From contig NC_018515.1 in NCBI RefSeq assembly GCF_000231385.2, positions 576,501-640,500 of the forward strand: a stretch of 64,000 nt of DNA, read 5' to 3'. Shown piece by piece: positions 61,203 through 64,000 of the stretch. Numbering within the stretch: the stretch's first letter is position 1; the number at the start of each line of letters is the position of its first letter. The notes below the pieces were generated by a model. That model was not told where the DNA came from, searched no databases, and was given only the letters and a program-made list of their open reading frames with translations. Origin of the DNA: Desulfosporosinus meridiei DSM 13257. Lineage in GTDB: Bacteria > Bacillota > Desulfitobacteriia > Desulfitobacteriales > Desulfitobacteriaceae. Both the position numbers and the translations under genes were made by a program.

Positions 61203-62315
61203 ATGGGAGGGAGACAGGTTTGGGCTGAGGTAGACTTGCAAGCGCTTAAAGACAATTTCTTTAAGCTTCAGTCATATACAAAGAGTGAAATAATGCCGAT
61301 TGTAAAAGCAGATGCTTACGGCCATGGCGCGCTTCCCGTGGTGAAGACTCTTATTGCCTGTGGTGCTAAGCGCTTTGGTGTTGCCCTCTTAGAAGAGGCT
61401 CTGGAAATCAAAACCGTATTTCCTCAGGTGACGGTTATGGTCATTGGGGCAACTGAGGAAAATGATTCGGAAACTCTGGTTAGAGAAGATATCATTCCTA
61501 CGATTTTTCAATTAAATCAGGCGCAAGCACTCTCTGAGGCAGCTGTACGGCTCAAGCGGAGTGTTAGATTGCACATAAAAGTTGATACAGGAATGGGACG
61601 AATCGGATTTCGCGCGACAGAGATTGCAGAGATCCTAAAGATCGCTGAATTGCCCAATCTTATTATAGAAGGAATTTTTACCCATTTTGCCACTGCAGAT
61701 CAGAAGGATTTGTCATTTGCTAAAAAACAGCTAAAGTCTTTTCAAACAGTTTATGATCAACTTAAGGTTGCCGGACTTACTATTCCAATTCGCCATACCG
61801 CAAATAGTGCTGGGATTATCCAATTTCCGGATTCCCATTTTGAGATAGTCCGTCTGGGGATTAGTTTATATGGGCTTCAGCCATCTGCTCAGATCAGTGA
61901 AAACATCGGTCTGCAGCCGGTTTTGTCCTGGAAAGCAAAAGTATCCCATGTAAAAACCATTGAGACTGGCGAAACTGTAAGCTATGGGCGCACTTTTCAA
62001 GCGGCTTATCCTACTCGTGTCGCTACTGTTCCGGTGGGTTATGCCGATGGGCTGCGTAGAGCCCTGTCTAATCAAGGTGAAATGCTGATTCGGGGAAGAC
62101 GGTCGACGATAATAGGGCGGATCTGTATGGATCAAACTATGTTAGATGTGACAAAAATCTCAAATGTTCAGGTGGGAGATGTGGTGACTATTCTCGGTAA
62201 AGATGGTAATGAACATTTAACAGCGACAGAAATGGCAGATTGGATGAGTACTATTAGCTATGAAGTGGTTTGTGGAGTTTCCAAAAGAGTTCCGCGCCTT
62301 TATAAAGAGGCCTAG
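61203..62315 (+). CDS. alr: Alanine racemase
   Basis: This 370-residue PLP enzyme makes D-alanine for peptidoglycan. PLP Lys is in 'IMPIVKADAYGHGALPVVK' near residue 34, and the catalytic Tyr of the other subunit is in the C-terminal region ('ETVSYGRTFQA'). 'KVDTGMGRIGF' and 'RHTANSAGIIQFP' are family motifs. The length is typical. ATG 61203 lies four bases after the nnr stop. Confidence 0.93.
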   Translation: MGGRQVWAEVDLQALKDNFFKLQSYTKSEIMPIVKADAYGHGALPVVKTLIACGAKRFGVALLEEALEIKTVFPQVTVMVIGATEENDSETLVREDIIPTIFQLNQAQALSEAAVRLKRSVRLHIKVDTGMGRIGFRATEIAEILKIAELPNLIIEGIFTHFATADQKDLSFAKKQLKSFQTVYDQLKVAGLTIPIRHTANSAGIIQFPDSHFEIVRLGISLYGLQPSAQISENIGLQPVLSWKAKVSHVKTIETGETVSYGRTFQAAYPTRVATVPVGYADGLRRALSNQGEMLIRGRRSTIIGRICMDQTMLDVTKISNVQVGDVVTILGKDGNEHLTATEMADWMSTISYEVVCGVSKRVPRLYKEA

Positions 62316-62461
62316 GGATGGTGTATTCTCCAATCTTCTGTAATTTAAAGCGGTTTGTTGACTACTCTTTACAGTTATGAACCTTGTTTCTGCAAAAGAA
62401 TATGCTGCTTAAAGAATAAAACCCTTTGCCGTCTCATAAATTGTGGCAAGGGGGGAGTGCT

Positions 62462-62719
62462 ATGGCCATATTAGATTTAACGACGGGATTGAGTTATGCC
62501 TTTTTTGTAATTTGCCTGGTGCTCGGTTGGGGCGCTGCCGGGGCCTTGGATTATGAGGGCATATTGCGTCGTTCTACATCCCGTTGGGGTAGTCTTCTCC
62601 TTAGAATAGGTGTAGCTTTAGTCTTAGCAGAAGGGTTCCGTCTTTTCTTAAGCTTTGCGGTAGGGCCCATTCTTGACTTAGTTGTCAATAAAAGTATCAA
62701 CGGATTTAAAGCTTTTTAA
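62462..62719 (+). CDS. Small membrane protein of unknown function
   Basis: This 85-residue protein has two predicted membrane helices (about 10-30, 'LSYAFFVICLVLGWGAAGAL', and 45-68, 'LLLRIGVALVLAEGFRLFLS'). ATG 62462 follows AAGGGGGGAGTGCT. I do not recognise a family. It stands alone between alr and the Mur ligase gene. Confidence 0.65.
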   Translation: MAILDLTTGLSYAFFVICLVLGWGAAGALDYEGILRRSTSRWGSLLLRIGVALVLAEGFRLFLSFAVGPILDLVVNKSINGFKAF

Positions 62720-63204
62720 GATAAGATCTTTTATAGTAGTACTCCTAAGACCGATATTTTTTCTTTCTAATGGATTATGTTCACCGCTTGATACAACAAT
62801 GGTAGTTTGATGTTATACGATAGTGCCAAGAATTCAAGGCCCCCTTCAGCTTTCCTGGAGGGGGTTGTCAAATTTTACTGGAAAGCTTCAATTAGGACGG
62901 TAAGAAGAAAACCATAGAGTAATATGTTTCGTCTGGGTTAACACTTATGAGATACTACTATTTTTCATTTTGTAAACGGATTAAATAAATTTTGAGGATA
63001 TCTGTTAATTAAGAACCAATAACTACGAGATTGACAGTATAAAAATCTTAGTTACTCGTGGTAAGATAAGTGTATGAAAAATAATAAAGTCCCGAGAATC
63101 TAACTCTTTAGAAGAGGTATAAAGATAGGTTTGTTTTGAGCCGATTTTGGTTGATAATACATATGAGTGCTAAAATAGATTAGATAAGTTTTGAAGGAGT
63201 AGAC
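62720..63204. other. Intergenic region with one hairpin
   Basis: A stem CCCCCTTCAG/CTGGAGGGGG at about 62840-62866 with a weak T tract could terminate transcription of the small membrane protein gene. The remaining sequence is AT-rich and I see no gene. The ribosome binding site GAAGGAG for the next gene is at 63192. Confidence 0.55.
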
Positions 63205-64000
63205 ATGAAGCGAACATGGCGTTTTTGGCTGGCCCTATGGGCAGGTAAAATAATTACAACGGGTTTGTTAGCAACGGGGAAAAAGGGGACAACCCTCCCT
63301 GGAAAGATTTCAAATTGGTTTGATCCCCAGATCATGAAACATTTAAGTGAGTCTTATACAGATGGGATTATAATGGTTACCGGAACCAATGGAAAGACAA
63401 CAACTGCCAATCTTTTGGCAAGTATTTTGCGAGAGGCCGGAAAAGACTTCGCCTTTAATCAAGCAGGAGCCAACCTAGTTACCGGTATTACAGGGGCATT
63501 AATCCAAAATACGAGTTGGAGAGGCTCATCGAGAGCCAGGATGGCATTATTGGAAGTTGATGAAGCAACTGTGCCAAAGTTTTGTAAGCAGGTGACTCCT
63601 AATTTAGCGATTGTAACAAACTTTTTTCGCGATCAACTTGATCGCTATGGAGAATTAGATACAACAGTTCGCATGGTTAAAGAATCGTTGCCAAAGGAAA
63701 CCATTCTGATCTTAAATGCAGACGATCCCTTAGTCGCTCAGTTTGGCACGAATCTTACTAAAGCTATCTATTATGGGGTGGAACGTACTCCGGATAGTCG
63801 TGAAGAGAGTCAAGAGACCCGGGAAGCCAGATTTTGCCCTAGATGTGGAACAGCCTTGGAATATTCCCTGTTTCACTATGGGCAATTAGGGGTTTTTAAA
63901 TGTTCGGGCTGCGGGTTTCAGCGTCCAGAGCCGAAGATACTTGCCCAAGATATTCATCAAAATGAAGGAGCTTTGCTATTTCAGGTTGCTGAAGTTACTT
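63205..64000 (+). CDS. murT: Mur ligase-family protein MurT (lipid II isoglutaminyl synthase subunit), 5' part
   Basis: 265 codons are visible before the window ends. The protein starts 'MKRTWRFWLALWAGKIITTG', has the ATP-binding 'GTNGKTT' at residues 60-66, the typical 'NFFRDQLDRYGELDT' stretch, and a zinc ribbon with Cys211, Cys214, Cys233 and Cys236 in the central domain. These features, including DUF1727-type neighbours, mark MurT, which with GatD amidates the D-glutamate of lipid II. A gatD gene would be expected just beyond the window. ATG 63205 follows GAAGGAGT. Confidence 0.88.
   Translation, partial: MKRTWRFWLALWAGKIITTGLLATGKKGTTLPGKISNWFDPQIMKHLSESYTDGIIMVTGTNGKTTTANLLASILREAGKDFAFNQAGANLVTGITGALIQNTSWRGSSRARMALLEVDEATVPKFCKQVTPNLAIVTNFFRDQLDRYGELDTTVRMVKESLPKETILILNADDPLVAQFGTNLTKAIYYGVERTPDSREESQETREARFCPRCGTALEYSLFHYGQLGVFKCSGCGFQRPEPKILAQDIHQNEGALLFQVAEVT

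Overview
The window looks like the chromosome of an anaerobic, spore-former-type Clostridia of the Desulfosporosinus/Desulfitobacterium (Peptococcaceae) kind. This is inferred from gene content (FmdE next to a methyltransferase, DUF3842, MurT-type Mur ligase, acpS–nnr–alr order, radical SAM aminomutase, many cobalamin riboswitches), from strong GGAGG ribosome binding sites, GTG/TTG starts and intrinsic terminators. No rRNA, tRNA, CRISPR array or intact insertion sequence was seen.

Layout. 1-4078: an Opp/Dpp/Nik-type ABC importer (solute-binding protein cut by the window edge, two permeases, two ATPases). 4228-7720: a pair of ABC half-exporters. 7721-16500: an eroded accessory zone with two diverged copies of a leader RNA plus a decayed FecE-type ATPase gene, an SDR, an FRG protein, a CGGC protein, remnants of HicB-like, sce7725-like and HEPN/RES genes, a third exporter gene broken by two frameshifts, and a Uma2 protein. 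16500-24450: a truncated response regulator, an FmdE/methyltransferase operon on the minus strand, DUF3842, a riboswitch-led methyltransferase, an AraC-GyrI regulator, and a LysR/MetE-like pair with a 34-bp perfect palindrome upstream of lysR.

24500-43560 is the most distinctive part. A relic and then two tandem complete cobalamin riboswitches precede two secreted DUF4430 proteins, two giant secreted proteins with PQQ-like beta-propeller and Ig-like domains (the second also has an alpha/alpha-barrel domain), two cell-wall-anchored proteins (CWB2 repeats) carrying DUF4430 or the alpha/alpha barrel, a DUF4430 lipoprotein and an ECF S component. DUF4430 and the alpha/alpha barrel are the two halves of animal transcobalamin and intrinsic factor. 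I infer a surface cobamide-capture system with the transcobalamin parts on separate proteins. Another cobalamin riboswitch (42813) follows it.

44600-51950: metal or corrinoid uptake, namely a FecB/BtuF-like lipoprotein with its permease and ATPase, then CbiM(N)-CbiQ-CbiO. These genes, fmdE and the CGGC gene share a repeated leader ending in a characteristic terminator hairpin, present nine times in the window. 52150-64000: housekeeping genes. Among them, a lysine/glutamate 2,3-aminomutase gene preceded by a ydaO-type c-di-AMP riboswitch sits divergently to a BusR-like GntR-RCK_C regulator, suggesting a c-di-AMP-controlled osmolyte module. The end holds acpS, nnrD/E, alr and the 5' part of murT.
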